A stretch of DNA of 64,000 bases. It comes from Diphasiastrum complanatum (taxonomy: Eukaryota > Streptophyta > Lycopodiopsida > Lycopodiales > Lycopodiaceae). Position 1 is the first letter of the stretch, and every line of letters begins with the position of its first letter. The stretch spans positions 1,438,673-1,502,672 of the forward strand of contig CM055109.1 in the NCBI GenBank assembly GCA_029204225.1, read 5' to 3'. A program made the translations under genes and the position numbers. Shown one piece after another: positions 35,104 to 48,524 of this stretch. The notes beneath the pieces are model-generated. The model ran no database searches, was not told the origin of the DNA, and was given only the letters and a program-made list of their open reading frames with translations.

Positions 35104-38100
35104 ATGCTTATGCTTCATAACTGTTGTCAAGTTTGATGTCGTTCAGTACAGTTTCATATGATCCTCGGTGCATAAAACTATGTCTATCGTATTCAGACCG
35201 ACTTGGATAGTTCGAAGTCTGTCCTACTTTGCAGTGTTGATAATTTTGTGCTAATCTTTCTGATCATTGTAATGTCTAAATAGCTTAGCCTTGTCTGCAT
35301 AAGGGTTAGGTTGCCCTCACTGGCAGTTTTTCTTCGAACCTGCAGATTGACAAAGAGAGAGTCGGTGTACTTGTTGGTACAGGCATGGGAGGGTCAACTG
35401 TGTTTTCGGAGGGAGTTCAGTCTTTGATAAAAGGAAATGATCATATAACACCATTGTTTCTCCCTTACACTCTCACCAACATGGGTTCTGCACTTCTAGC
35501 CATTGAATTTGGATTCATGGGACCAAATTACTCAATTTCAACAGCCTGCGCTACCGCTAACTTTTGCTTCTATTCAGCTGCCAACCACATACGCAAAGGT
35601 GATGCAGATATTATTGTTGCAGGAGGTACGGAGGCTGCACTTGTTCCTGCAGGGTTAGGTGGATTTGCTGCATGCAGAGCTTTGTCTCAAAGAAATAGCG
35701 AACCACAGACTGCTTCTAGACCCTGGGACAAGGGCCGCGATGGCTTTGTAATGGGGGAAGGTGCTGGTGTTCTGGTACGTGTGGTATTCTGTACGTGCTC
35801 GTTTTGTAGTATTGCAAGTGGAAGCTGTTTCAGAGCAGTCAATATTTTGCTCAAAAGAACTGAAATGTCCAATAACTGGCATGTTGGTAAAAACATCCAT
35901 TTCTTTCCTCAAGATCTGGAGTTTGAGTCCACTCAGCTGCAGGGAAAGGATATAAGGAGAATATTAAAATCAATTACACTCAGCTTTCTATGTGTGGCTG
36001 GACTAAGAAATCTGAATATCTTAGTTTATCTGCGATTGAGGCATTATTAGATTGATATAGACTTCTGCTTTACTTTTTGCCAAGATTGGGATGCTTAGGG
36101 AAAAGCTATCTTAAGCTGTACTTGTCCAAGAAAATGTTTGGTTGTATTTTTCAGCAAGAATATTGTGCACATGAAAAACCTCAAGTTGATAAATATTTAT
36201 CACCATAAAAGATAGCAAGTTGGGACATGCGTTCGTTACACATCTCAAGCTTGAGAGTAGAAAACATTGTAACTCTCATTTGTATGTATTTGCCTAAATA
36301 TTTGTATATGTTCAGATTTATGGTTTATAATATAAGAAAGCGCAGAGTAGAAAACATTGATAGAAAGAAGACCATGTTAAAATATTCCATGAAATTAGAC
36401 CATAATTTCTTTCTTAGAGTGACTCCTCCTGTGGATTGCTTTTTGCACGGTTCTCATGCATTGCCAAAATGGGTTACGTTGATGTGTCATGGCATGTAGT
36501 CTGTGCTATGCATGATGGAGTTGACAGTTTAAGCTTCATGGGCTGACTCCATAAAGCTAAATATTGACAGTCCGTGCTATGCATGATGGAGTTGACAGCC
36601 TAAGCTTCATGGGCTGACTCTGTAAAGCTAAATATTGCTTGGCTTTCTGGCAGATGAGTGCTGTTCACCTCGGGAGGAGCGATGCAAACTCTGTACATTG
36701 GTCTTTGTATGAAAGTACAAAAGCTAATTCAATGCTTATTTGTATCTGCAAACTGCACCTATTCCTGGGTGTTGATGAATAGTCCAGATGAAGTTTACAG
36801 TTTGATACTGTGAGGTGTACTTGATATAATTTAAGATTGCATGCCTCTTTGGTGATTCTACAGTGATATTTTAGACTTCACATGGTTACATAGAGATTCA
36901 CCAAATAGGGAAGAGATTTGGCAAAATAATTACCAGCTAGAGAAGTTCATGTCACTGTTTTATTGAGCTTTTAATTTTCCACCAGTTTTCCATGAAGCAC
37001 TTTTGTGGGGAGTCTGTCAACATAAACTCAAGTGATGCAACTCTGAGACATTTTGTAGATATCTTTGTACATACGATTGTGTGAGTGTGTTTTGGCCAGA
37101 AAGGTTAGTAGCATCTGTGGAAGGAAGGATATTATGAAGCACATGAATTAGCATTTACAGCCTTCTTGCTTACTGCTTGTATTTCTTCTTGTTGTCATAC
37201 ATCCATTATTTTCTCATGATTATATATACATTTGGGGTTCCAAGTATATTTTCATTTTTCTTAGGGGATCCTTTTATGGAAAGAGTTACTGGCACTTTAC
37301 TTTCTTTGGTACCATATAATACTAGTGAGATACATCTGCTGAATTGGTGTTAGTTTGGCTTGTTATGCGCCATATCAATCAGCTTTCATGTTTTAAGGGC
37401 TTAAAGAGCTTTACTTCATCTTTGTTTGAAGCTAATCTGTCACCTGCTATGATTAGATCATGGAGAGTTTGGAACATGCTATGAGTCGAGGAGCTCCAAT
37501 CCTTGCAGAATATTTGGGTGGAGCAATTACATGCGATGCATATCATATGACAGATCCTCGAGCTGATGGACTTGGAGTTTCAACCTGTATTAGAAAAGCT
37601 CTTGAAGATGCAGGAGTGTCACCAGAGGAGGTCAGGATTCTGATCATCAAAATCTGGTGAACAATCTACTAGAAATTCTGCAAGCTAAGTGGTTAGCAGC
37701 TCAACTGGCATTTTTCATCTCCAGATGGCTTGCTAACGTATAAATGCGTTGGGATGATTTGTTTAGCGAAAAAAGCTATTTTTTAGTTACTGGCATGTTT
37801 AAATGAAACTACCAAAACAAATATGATTTGTTGCAGGTAAATTACATCAATGCACATGCTACATCGACACCTGTGGGGGATATGGCTGAAGTTAATGCTT
37901 TAAAACAAGTTTTCAAAGATACGTCATCCATTAAGATGAATGCTACTAAGGTAGTTGAGGCTAGTTTGTCTGCCCTTCGTGTGAGGATATGCACTTGAAA
38001 GAGATTTTATGCGTGAAGGGATTTCTATTGACTTATTTTCTGTAGTTTAACTACTAAGAAGATATGAATCCATTTTGTTGTGTAGTCCATGATAGGACAC

Positions 38101-38403
38101 TGTCTTGGTGCCGCTGGTGGCTTGGAAGCTATTGCAACGATCAAAGGGATGATAACTGGCTGGATACACCCTACGATCAACCAATTTGTATGTTAAGATA
38201 ATGGGTTTTACAAATCATCATGCATTAGTATCTCAATAGGCTGCATTGCCACTTGATTTATCACCAACTCAAAAGTTGCTTCCCCATAGGATTTGAGTAA
38301 AGCCAATTCAACTTCAATATCCTCGTGCTTTGCAGAATCCAGAGCCTTCTGTGACTTTCGATACTGTTTCCAAGGGAAAGCAGCAGCACGAGATTTCTGT
38401 TGG

Positions 38404-38457
<54 letters not shown>

Positions 38458-38843
38458 CCTCTGCAAACACGAACAGCTCACTCGCACCGTTGGAAATGGA
38501 CAACCAAGCAACCGATGCATAACAATAGCTGCTACCAATAAACACCAAAAACAGCCCGATCCAGCATCAGCCCCTTGCCTTGCCACTCCTCCACAGCCAA
38601 GCCAGGCAGCCATGAATCAACGTAATGCAGGCCCTTAAAAGTAGTGCCAAACCTTGCTACTACTATACAATGATTGTGCGAACTGAAGAGGAAACACTCT
38701 TTGTCACCTACCACTGGAAAGACTTTCTAAACTAGTAGTTCTGTTACAAGAGACCGGGGTGTGCACAAAAGGCTGTCTCTGAGCACAGTTGCTTCCTCTC
38801 ATAAAAATGCTCGGAATTGTACAAAATAGAGTGGAAAAAAGCG

Positions 38844-38879
<36 letters not shown>

Positions 38880-39147
38880 CTTATCTTTGATAGACTTTGG
38901 GGACAATTAGGAAGTGCGATGGCAGATTGATTGTGAATCTGTGCAAAAGAAGTGCGCTATCAATCCAGCCTGCGCCCAGCACAGTGCTGAGAGGAAAAGC
39001 AAGATGCCACCAGATTGATCCGCCTAGAAGTGTAGCAAACACCAATACTAAGGCTACCGCTGCTCTATTCCTTCATGGCTGCGATGCTCACCACTAAATG
39101 TCTTCCTCCATCCTATCCCTTTCACTTGGATGCTCAATCCTTCGTTG

Positions 39148-39207
<60 letters not shown>

Positions 39208-39401
39208 CACACACTTTCCCAAAAAAAGTCTCTTTTCTCAAAGATTTTAGAAACGCATTGGCCGTCATCCCCTGCATCAACTGCACATCATTGAAAGGTT
39301 GTGGTGTACGTGGCCCAATGAAAACGCTTAAAAAGCGTTGTGTTGAAATACAACGATGCATTGGCAAAAACATGTGCTAAAATTGTGTCAATGTGGTGAT
39401 A

Positions 39402-39442
<41 letters not shown>

Positions 39443-39762
39443 GAGATAACTGCTGTGCAATCACCTCCTACAAGCAATCTATCATCCCGTGACTTGTTTG
39501 ATGTATCTGAAGTATTTGCTAATCTCCGATATTCATAGCTAGGATAATAATTTCATTAAAGGTCAGCTTTCCATTAAAAGTTTTTTTCCTAAGAAAAACA
39601 ATGGAATATTTCATGCCTCACTCATCATTAGATATATCTATGCCGTTTTAAATCTCTTTGATAACTTGAAGAGTGCATATTTTTCACTGTTCAGGTATTT
39701 CTAATTCATTTGGATTCGGTGGGCATAATTCAGTCGTGGTCTTTGCCCCTTTTTCCCCTTGA
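28804..39762 (+). CDS. KAS1: 3-oxoacyl-[acyl-carrier-protein] synthase I, chloroplastic
   Basis: Condenses acyl-ACP (C4 to C14) with malonyl-ACP in plastid fatty-acid elongation. Eight exons: 28804-28963, 29254-29615, 35346-35774, 37457-37630, 37837-37950, 38086-38187, 38336-38402 and 39695-39762. Phases agree at every junction, giving 491 residues (plant KAS I is about 470). Residues 1-60 look like a transit peptide, with a likely cleavage region around CRASA (61-65). The core starts KKRVVITGMGLASVFGND. Catalytic residues: Cys242 in SISTACAT, His382 in NAHATS, Lys413 in NATK and His418 in MIGH. The end is FGFGGHNSVVVF. The sequence favours KAS I over KAS II/FabF because of the DPKKRVVITGMG and VFGND block. 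No stop or frameshift was found. Intron 2 (5.7 kb) and the last intron carry repeats. Confidence 0.96.
33170..34380 (+). pseudogene. hAT-family transposase fragment (DUF659-type)
   Basis: The recognisable part is SIMADGWTDRRRRPLINV (33840-33895), then SIDASEAGRVHSAEYI and EEVGPQRVVQ, an intron from 34030 to 34158, then VVTNNASNCRGLGELL and WTPCAAHSLDLLLHSIG (34159-34280). These are the DUF659 and CAAH landmarks of plant hAT transposases. Upstream to 33170 is an unusually Pro/Ala/Thr-rich, GC-rich low-complexity stretch that may be the linker after a BED finger, which is absent. The sequence loses frame after about 34380, with no C-terminal dimerisation domain. It sits in a KAS I intron in sense orientation. 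Confidence 0.88.
35043..35101. repeat. (GA)n microsatellite in KAS I intron 2
   Basis: About 58 bases of GA, roughly 245 bp before the exon 3 acceptor. Confidence 0.96.
36500..36640. repeat. Tandem duplication in KAS I intron 3, about 68 bp x 2
   Basis: Two copies of a unit containing gtgctatgcatgatggagttgacag, then taagcttcatgggctgactc and aaagctaaatattg, differing at a few bases. Confidence 0.88.
38405..39445. repeat. Four (CT)n microsatellites in the last KAS I intron
   Basis: Runs at about 38407-38456, 38846-38876, 39150-39205 and 39401-39421; the last is followed by (CA)n to 39442. The first begins only about four bases after the exon 7 donor (GTAAAT). Frames through them are not coding. 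Confidence 0.95.
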
Positions 39763-40560
39763 GCAGTGGCTACTTTCAACAGTCACAATAGGAATGCAGC
39801 ATTACTGGTTTATCCACAAGGAGGGGTTCTAGTTGGATGCACAGCTTCCTTTTTGCAAGTGGAACGAGCATTCATTGACAAATCTCTGGGAATTGCTTTT
39901 TGTAGCGAGAGACTACTGCAGTTTGATTTTAAGTGGTTGTGTGTTAAGAACGAGAGCAAGTTATGCTGAAGGGAAGAGATTTTGATGGTTATTGTACCAT
40001 CTTCGAATCAGTTTTGTAAGAATTTTACTGATTATCTGCTACTAGCAGATGCTATTATTTAATCTAATAGATAGGCCATATTTTATTGCTTCTTGAAATG
40101 GAGCTAAAACCAACTATGAGCTCATGCTGAATTTGCTGCATGCAAACTTCATCTATGTTTCCTGAGCGGATTTATGTTGTTGCATGTGGAGTTATTTATG
40201 TTTGCTTGTTTGCACTTGGGGTTTAGTTGTAAGTTGATGTTGTAATGGCTGCCGTCTACAAATAAGTGCCCTGCCGACTCTCATCTCAAGGGCTGGAGTT
40301 TCGTTTCAGTCAGATGCACATGGACATATGAGATTAAAAGGAAGGTTGTGAAAGTGATACCATTTCATTTTGTAAATATCTTATTTGCAGAAGTCATAGT
40401 TGGGATCCCTAAGGAACATTTTTGTTAATTTAATGTTTGAGCTTGATCTTCTTTTGCATGCCTGGACATCATTCCTCCTGAAATCAGAACCATTGGAATG
40501 TCAGGATGCATAACATGCATTCTTAGGGTTGTGGGGAGTGAATGTGGATAAGCTTGAATG
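39763..40560 (+). other. Likely 3' untranslated and downstream region of KAS I
   Basis: No coding signal follows the TGA at 39760-39762. T-rich segments occur, but no unambiguous polyadenylation signal was identified. Confidence 0.5.
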
Positions 40561-40794
40561 AGGTGTTGTCAAAGGAGTGGTAGCCTGCCTAGTTAATTGT
40601 TTGCTTCATGATGTAGTCTCTCTTTGCTTTTGGTGATCGATTTGTGTTGTGCTAGAGCAAGACACCTCTTCTGTTTGAACATTGCATAGTAAGTTGAGGG
40701 AAGTGCACAGAGTATTTGGTTGCCACCCTTGCTTTCCATCTTGGATGTCCCATGGAGGCAACTTAGTAAAGTCTGAAAAGATGGGACCTTTCTA

Positions 40795-40902
40795 AGTAGG
40801 GTGGACCAATGATCTAGAACTTCCTTGAATTGCAATTTCGATTCAACCAAGTAGGGTGGACTAATGATCTAGAACCTCCTTGAATTGCAATTTCGATTCA
40901 AA
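40795..40902. repeat. 54-bp tandem duplication
   Basis: Two copies of agtagggtggac(c/t)aatgatctagaac(t/c)tccttgaattgcaatttcgattcaa lie head to tail (about 40795-40848 and 40849-40902). Confidence 0.88.
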
Positions 40903-43900
40903 CCGTCGAATCGGCTGACACTTGGAAATTTTTACGTCGGAGTAGGATTAGGAGGCGGCGATAGATTATGAAGATTATATAGTAGATACCATGGCTACTA
41001 AGAACATTGAAGTTTGAGCTTTTGAAGTTTGAAGTTTACACTTAAATGTTGGACTTTTTATGTACATTTTTATGAATTATGTAAATCTCAAATTGGAATC
41101 TAGATTGTTGAATGTTGAAATTTGAATGTTTTGAGTTCGTAGTTCATAGCACATACCTTTATGATTTCATTGGTATTTGTTCATGATTCATCTATGATTT
41201 GATATCACTTTCAGTTTACTATTTGAAAGTTCAAACCCTAAATGTATACTTAATACAGGTCACAGGTGTCACACATATCAGGAAAGGTTTAAACGGTTAA
41301 TCATTAATATAGGAATTTCGAATCTTTAATGCTTATAATTTTTATGATTCAATCATGATATCCACTACCACGAGCTAATCCACTTTTAAAATTGGCCTAA
41401 TCTTATTTACAAGTGTTCAATGAGTGATTTTGAAAGAGGACCCCCAAATCTCAAGATAGATGGCTTTTACAATTTCACATTTTTGTTTTGGGGTGGGTCC
41501 AGTATTACAAAATGGAATCTGATTTTCAAGCTGGCAGCTTCGGCCAGTAGACAACATCGAAGCAAACCTGATGCAATCAAGGTTCACATAATGAATTGCT
41601 TTTCTACCTTCCCATTTTGGACACAAAAAAATTCTATCGGAAGCACTAAAAAAATGTTTATGTTTTTTGTTTGTTTGTGTAGGTGGCCTACCGTGATTAT
41701 GAATTTCATTTGTTTTCTAACATTGCACCTATTGCTTTTAATCTGTAATGTGCAACTTCACTTCGAGGCCCTAGAACAAGAACATCTAAGGTTGCCATAG
41801 ATCTAGACAAAAAGGTTACACTATATGACACAATAGATTTGGATGATTTTGTTCCATAGCATGTGCTTAGCCTCCCCACCTATACATATCCATTCACCAT
41901 CTATAAATCTAACCAATTTCGTCTTGAAATGCATACTTGAGAGCTTCCATAAACAAAAACTTGCATTGAATAGAACAAAATTGTCTCCTTGCCAATGAAT
42001 TTTCTCTTCTGTACAAAAAACTTGTCTCGATTGCAAATGGTCATAGAGATGCAAGATGTTATATAAAAAAAACACGTAAAGTGAAGTGTGCTGGTTAATG
42101 ATTAAAGTGAGGTAGATACATAAAATGTGTTTATTTTCTTTGTGGGGATTACTGTTTTATCTACCCACCATGCACATACTTTGATTTTATTTTAACTTCT
42201 ACTTTGCGCACAATTACATGTGTTTTGGCTTTCTTGCAAGATTGAATGACCCATACGAATCTCAAGATAACAGTTTTTTGGTAGAAAATTTTGTTTTGTG
42301 TTGAATTCTTTGAGCGGGCATGCTTCAATGTTGCATCCATGATTGAAAGTCATTATCACTTCCATTTTCATTGGAGATATAACTAGCAAAACTAAATCAT
42401 GATGTACTTGCATGGAAGTCGCACTCCTACATAAGCATCCATTCCTTGGGGTGCACAAATCTCCTATAGCCGTGATTAGTACAATCTCTTGGCCAACCTA
42501 GAGTAGAGATACTTTTGCCTATTGTAAGAGAAGAAGTTCTCGAGATCTAAAAAATTTAACATAGAAGGAATGAATATGAGGTATTTGAAATAAGTGGAGA
42601 TTCAATAGGATGGAGATGAGCTACAATCAAACCCAATTTCCTCCATAAATTTTCCAATTTAGATATAAGGTAAGTTCTAATATTTTTACCTTTTATTGTT
42701 GGAGTTATTTGGATGGATGTTTACCCCGAAGTGTTCCCAAAATGTATGCATAGTTCCATACGTAACTTAGTGCAATATGGAAAGATATTGGAGAAAATGT
42801 TGAGCATATATTGCTTAGCAAGCGGATACTCGACCATCATCATATGTAAGGACACAAAAAGAATGGGGTGGCTGGTTGGATAACCATCTTTCTCATGCAC
42901 CATTACTACAAGTCCAAACAAGAGGTGGCATCAACAAAAGCTACGTGTTATAGTCTTGTGACGACATTGCCAATAACCAAACATTAGAGGACGAAGACAT
43001 GAGCCTTGGCAAAAGAGATAATTGAGGGTTATGGAAGAAGCTAATGTTGTGACACAAGCTACAACAAGTAAAAAAAGGTGGATCCAAAGGCAATAGCACA
43101 TTCTAGAGGTAATGGAAGAAGCTAATGTTGTGACACCAAAATGTTGAAATTATTAAACTGGATGATATTACGAGGATGGAACAAAACCCTTTATCAAGGT
43201 TTACATCCTTGAGAAAAACCTTTCCTCAGTGGAAGGGCCCAAGACTATAACCTTCCAATCAAAGGGTTGAGTAACAAGGTCGAGTTGAAGGCTAATCAAA
43301 TTTCACTTCGTGAGGTTGTTGTAAATTCTTCACAAAACTGGAGGCTCTATCTTCACAGTTGCACAAGAACAAGTGACTGCATGAGAAAATGCCTTGGCCA
43401 TGACTATCTTACTCAAAATGGCCTCACACGACTAGTAAATACTAAAAAAAAAACACACAAGTCTTGATATGTGAACTCGACTGGTTTTTTGATGTTTGCC
43501 TATCAAGACCCTTTTGATGAATTAGAGCGGTTTGTCATCCTAATGCCCACACTATTCTCACACCCTTATTTTCCTTACTAGTAACACAATATGGCCCAAG
43601 TTTTATAGATCTCTTGTTCCCTTTCCCTATCACTCTAATACACAGTTGTATCGGGATGATCAGAAGATATTTCGGCAGTTTCAAAAGTGAAACATAATAA
43701 AGGTTGAGACAAAGACTTCTTCAACACTCCTCTATTCTAACCTTTCAACAAAACATTAGACCTCATTCTAATCACTATCTCAAAGATCACATATTTCATC
43801 CAACTTGTGTATAATACAAGATCAAAGCTAATGGCTGAAAAAAAGTAATTAAGGTCAAGCATTTACCATGAGAAACCCAAAGCTTGAACAATATCACATG

Positions 43901-44700
43901 TTTCTAACCCTTAAAATGTCTTATGGACCAACATCACACCATTCCTTCACTTTTTGTTGAACTATCTCAGCCCTCTCGGCGATATGTTACATTTTACCTC
44001 ACTGTACTTGTCTATTGTTTCCACAAAATATAGATTTGACTTCTTGCATGCTTTCTCACATCTCACAAATGAAACTTCATTCTCTTTTATCAGAATAACT
44101 CCAATCAGGTGACTACAAATTCACATGTCTTACAACAAATCTTTTCTTGACAAATAGAATCGTGAACGCACGCCCACCAGCTACATAAACATTAGTCCTT
44201 TTTTTTAGAACTCGTATAAAGAAACTCAACACACTACTCTCAATGGCATGGAGCTGGAATCATTGTCAATTTAATCAACTCCCATTGCTGATTACACTAG
44301 TTGGGTATTTGCCTTGATTCGTCTATGCAGTACCTTTTCATCTATGCAGTATCAGAGCTGCTTGCCAACACAAGTAATCATCAACTTTTCTTTTACCGAT
44401 ACATTTCCTGCTCATTGGAGCGTTGGTGGTGGTTAATGATAATTTGACTCCACTCACCTCTATATTTACCAAAAAGCCATTTAGTCGGCCCAATTAATCA
44501 CTTTCTCTCACAAATTGGTCAGGGCTGGTAGAGTTAGTGCATCAGGTAGGTAAGTAGGACGAGCACTCCTCCACGTTAAGAAATGAGCTACCCATAGCAG
44601 AATTTTGTGAATGACAACAGTTCGTAATCAACATAAAAGGCAAAGAAAATGTGTTGATAGTCGAATTCCCAAAAGGAAGGCACTTATTGAGTTGTTGAGA
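40903..44700. other. Anonymous intergenic DNA
   Basis: Open stretches exist (for example 41420-41800 plus and 42192-42458 minus), but none shows recognisable domains, conserved motifs or splice-compatible neighbours. The sequence gtaatggaagaagctaatgttgtgacac is nearly repeated at about 43030 and 43110. Confidence 0.45.
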
Positions 44701-44789
44701 CCAAGATAACTTTGATAACGAGCGTGATTTTGTGAAACCTAAGCAAGGATTAAGAAATGGGCACTGGATGAGAACTAATTACACTTGGC

Positions 44790-45140
44790 TTGATGCTAGA
44801 GGATTAGTGACATAGCACCTCTTGATCTAATTTGTCAATCTGAGGTGCACCAAAATAGTCCAATCATTGTAAGAGGTGACATGTAGGAGGTTCTATCATA
44901 GTAAGAAGTGGTGTTTTAGAGGTACACCAATCAAATTTCATCATTTCCACAGTTTTGGATCTTGAGCTACTATGAGTGGGAATGAGAGTGAGTTCATACT
45001 TAGTTTTTATTTCACATTCTCTCTACCAGAGAGCTCTTTGTTGCATTCTCTCTCTACTTTGTTAAAGTACTGTACTTTTGGACCACAAATGGATCTTTAA
45101 AAAATCCACAATTACAATAGTGGAGTAGCTCGAGATTGCC
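44790..45140. repeat. Possible decayed LTR-like sequence
   Basis: Words such as agaggtgcaccaaaatagtccaatcat and a ctctctctacc run followed by agagagctc resemble parts of the solo LTR at 54593-55331 (gaggtgcatgg, ggtccaatcat, ctctctacttgagagctc). The similarity is patchy and was seen by eye only. Confidence 0.35.
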
Positions 45141-45281
45141 AATGAGCTCCAAAAATAATCTATCTCCTCACTATGGGAGGATGGAATACATACCAAAAGC
45201 CTCTTTCTTTTTCCAACATGTAGTAAGGAAGTTAACTTGGCTTTCTTGCCCTAATTTGCCAACCTAGCCTCATTCCAAGAG

Positions 45282-45745
45282 TCATGCCAAGTAGGTGGCT
45301 AGTTGGTCAATCTCCACCACAAATTTGGATGCATAATACCCCTTCTTTCCACAAAAGAAGCATTTATGCTTTGACTTGTCCTTTGCCTTTGAACTTGATG
45401 CTTGATCCTTCTTGGATCCCTTGGTCTTCTTGTTGCCCTTGAATGAGAAATTTGCTTTCTCATCTCCATCTTGCAATGATAAGGAAATCATCCTTGATTT
45501 TGCATGGAGCATCCTACACTCTTCAGCCACTACCACACTATGGAGCTTATCAATTGATGGCAAAGTGTCTTGGATGGCAAAACTCTGAACCAAATTGGAA
45601 AATTCATCTCCTAAGCCATCGAAAATCACTCGTACAAGCTCACCATCTAGAATTTTCTCTCTAATAGAAACAAATTCTTTGTTGAGAGACTTGATCCTAA
45701 TAAGCACATATTCTTGTGCCCTTTCAATTCCATTTATTAGTGAAT
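45282..45745 (-). pseudogene. Ty1/copia gag fragment
   Basis: Minus-strand C-terminal gag: LVRVIFDGLGDEFSNLVQSF, then LPSIDKLHSVVVAEECRM, a Lys-rich linker and a damaged zinc knuckle CFFCGKKGYYASKF, in which the His is Tyr and the last Cys is lost. It resembles the gag of element E. No protease or LTR is attached. Confidence 0.88.
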
Positions 45746-46084
45746 TTTACCAATAAGAAATTGGTTTGATTGATCCTAGAAACTCACAAAGGTCTCTCTT
45801 GTAGTGATTCACTCAAATTAGATTTCTAATCCAACAAATGGACTTACAATTTCGGTTCTAGCACTCCCTCACAAAGATGGAATGAAGGAGGAGCAAGCTC
45901 AAGACCCAAGGACTCCAAGAAAAACCTTGAGTAACAAGATGGAGCCATCAAGGCTTCACCCATATGAATCAAGCAAGGCAAGTTGGATTTGGAGATTTAT
46001 TTTATGCACTTAATAGCTTAAAAGATGTATCATTAAGTGCACAAAATGCCTTGGAATTCATAGCTTGGCATGATGTTTAGTTTT

Positions 46085-46215
46085 GAAGTGTGCTCCATGT
46101 ACATAGACACATTTATGAAACATCTTGTAAGGGATCCTTTAAGAGGTGGTGAAAGATCCTTCATGGACATCATTCTCTATTGGAGTCTCAAAAGTTCCTT
46201 GTTCGTAGCTGGAAT
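46085..46215 (+). pseudogene. Degenerate copia RT C-terminal scrap
   Basis: The peptide RGGERSFMDIILYWSLKSSLF resembles RGNERSFEDITLYRKLVGSL in element E (about 52570-52510). The preceding YIDTFMKHLV also aligns with AIDTHIESHV there. Very short and diverged. Confidence 0.5.
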
Positions 46216-48500
46216 TTTTAAGACACTTCTAAAGTATTCATTCATCAAGCAAAGAGAACTGTGGATAGATCAAGCTAAATTTGAGGAGGAGTGTGAGAAA
46301 TTGTCAAAAAAATGGCAAATCTAGCTTCATGAAACCATGTAAAATTAGTACATAAAATGGGTCCCACATGTGTGAATCCATGTTTCCACGTGTGTAGGCT
46401 ACCATAGATAGGCTAGATATAATTAATAGGGTTTGTTTGGTCATGATTCTTATATTATAGGACCAAATTCTTTGAATCATGAGCATGACCAATATGGAAA
46501 CCTCAACAAGATAAAGAAAGAAGGCTAGATGGAGCAACTCGAGGGAAACATACGGTCCAAAGCATGAAGCATCTTGTTTATGAATTTAGAAATGTTTGCA
46601 TGAACTTATGGGGAAACAAGGAGTTGAATCCACACTCATCTAAACAGCCTTGGTTTCATGTCTAGTGAAAATGTGATCACTCTCTCTATTACAAGTTTAA
46701 TGGAAACTATATCATTTCTCTAAATCTGCATTATGTTGATGATTATGTACTCACAAGTATCCTCTAGATGTCCACTACACTTGTAGTATCCACATACAAT
46801 AATGGGACAATTCATGTTGTTTATCCCTGAATTAGAACCTATACTTTCATACTCCCTTATTACTAAGTGGGGTTCTTACGTTGTGGTCAGATGTGGTTGG
46901 TAATCTATTGTTGTATTCTAACTGTTGTTTGGTAGGGTCATGTCTAGTCTAGGTTACTTGGTAAGGATCCACAAGTGGTACTTGTATCGACGCATATGGA
47001 TTATAGGCATTACATCTAGTGGGTTGATTTGTCTCCCACATATCCAGTATTGTCATACACGCTCACCATCTCCTTGTTGAAGGGATAGCATAATCCTCAA
47101 GGAGTAAAAGACTTCTTAGTAGGTAAGGTCTATAAAACAATAAATGGATGATTGTCTTAGGAGCCGTAGTCAGTATCTAATAATGTTCAATAGATTCTAT
47201 ATTGGCATGTAACTAGTCGACAACCAGATATCTGGTACGTAGGTTGGGTAATTGTCTTCCAAACAACATCGAATTTCCCTTAACAGGTTCCAAATCCCAG
47301 CAAACACACCAATGTTGGGCTGATTTTTGTACCATCGAAAGATCCCCAACACGGAAAAAGGCCCACACTACCCTTACATGAGTGACTAGGGTAACACCAC
47401 TTCCAATCTCGTGGGCCATCCTAATCACCTAGAACTCTAGGGTCAATGAGAGTTTTCCGAGCTCTTAGAGGTATGACCATTGGGAGATCAACAACGACAT
47501 AGACTCAGTATGTAGCAAAGTTGTCTATAAAGAAACACACGATACTATATGTTCATGTCATGGCTCTAATCCTAATCTTGACATAAACAGGTCAAACGGG
47601 GTCTATGTGAAAGTAGATGTAGATGCAAAACTAGTGTATTTCCTTGGGATTTGGCATTTTGCGAGTTTTGCAAGTTTCTTTCTTGCCATGAGTCAATACA
47701 AAGATAGCACATGGCGTGCTATCTTTTCTATGCCACTACTGGAATGTTTATTAATAAGAATTGTGTTTCGCACATGTGTTGAGAAAGAAAAACGTGGAAG
47801 AACAGAAGGTGTGCAGGGTTCAAGCACGAAACACAATACGATTCATGTTCGCTTTCTTCAATGAATCTCTACAGCTTTGATATTACTGTTAAAGATACTA
47901 TGATGCATTGGTTCTAAGGGTCTACGATCTTAGATGGGACATAATCAAACCTTAAATGACCCTGAATCGGAAATCAACCAATCTTAGTAGGATCCCTATC
48001 CCTTTTGGAGATGCTAGTAGGGCTGATAGGATTCTAAAAAAGAGTAACAAGAAGGTCGAGTTAGATCTGGCCCAAAGATCTAGATCATTCTTACTTCCAT
48101 ATCAGGACTACTGGTAGAGTTTTCAACATAATATTCATTGGGAGTTCCTAAGATCAACATGGGATGTCAGAATAATGCTCTTTTGCTCTCCCCTTGTGTT
48201 TGTTCCCTGAATGTCGATTGGTACTATGACCCAATCTACGTGATTGTAGTACCTCAATGTATTGAGTGGATGTGATATCTATCAGGCGTGGTCAAAAGTT
48301 TGTATACCTCAAAACAATTGTAATCTTCATAATGGTGTATTCTGATCAAGGTATCTAGGGGATGTAGATTATGGTGGAATTCTGGGGCATAAAATGATAA
48401 CATGGAACCCTCATTGGATCAACAAGCACACATCGCCAGGTAACAACAAAAACTAGTATTCTAAACGGTTAGAAATCAGAGTTGATCTGATTCATATTTT
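46216..48500. other. Anonymous intergenic DNA
   Basis: No gene, RNA gene or structured repeat was recognised. Confidence 0.45.
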
Positions 48501-48524
48501 GTAAGCTTCAAATGTGATACTATA

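Larger units (their letters stand above)
29616..35345 (+). other. KAS I intron 2, 5.7 kb, repeat-bearing
   Basis: Donor is GTAATT after the codon AAG, acceptor TGCAG before ATTGAC. It holds a hAT transposase fragment (33574-34380) and a (GA)n array (35043-35101). Several imperfect cgtttctg/cagaaacg inverted words occur near 31840, 32485-32515 and 33135-33200 and could be decayed terminal regions of the hAT insertion. The remainder (29.7-31.8 kb) shows nothing recognisable. Confidence 0.85.

Noticed and set aside
28804-39762. KAS II/FabF or KAS III assignment
   Set aside because: The N-terminal block and the CAT...NAHAT...NATKSMIGH order with KAS I-type spacing match plant KAS I; KAS III has a different Cys-His-Asn triad.
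41417-41800. Open frames on both strands downstream of KAS I
   Set aside because: No domain, no splice partners and overlap on opposite strands; treated as chance.
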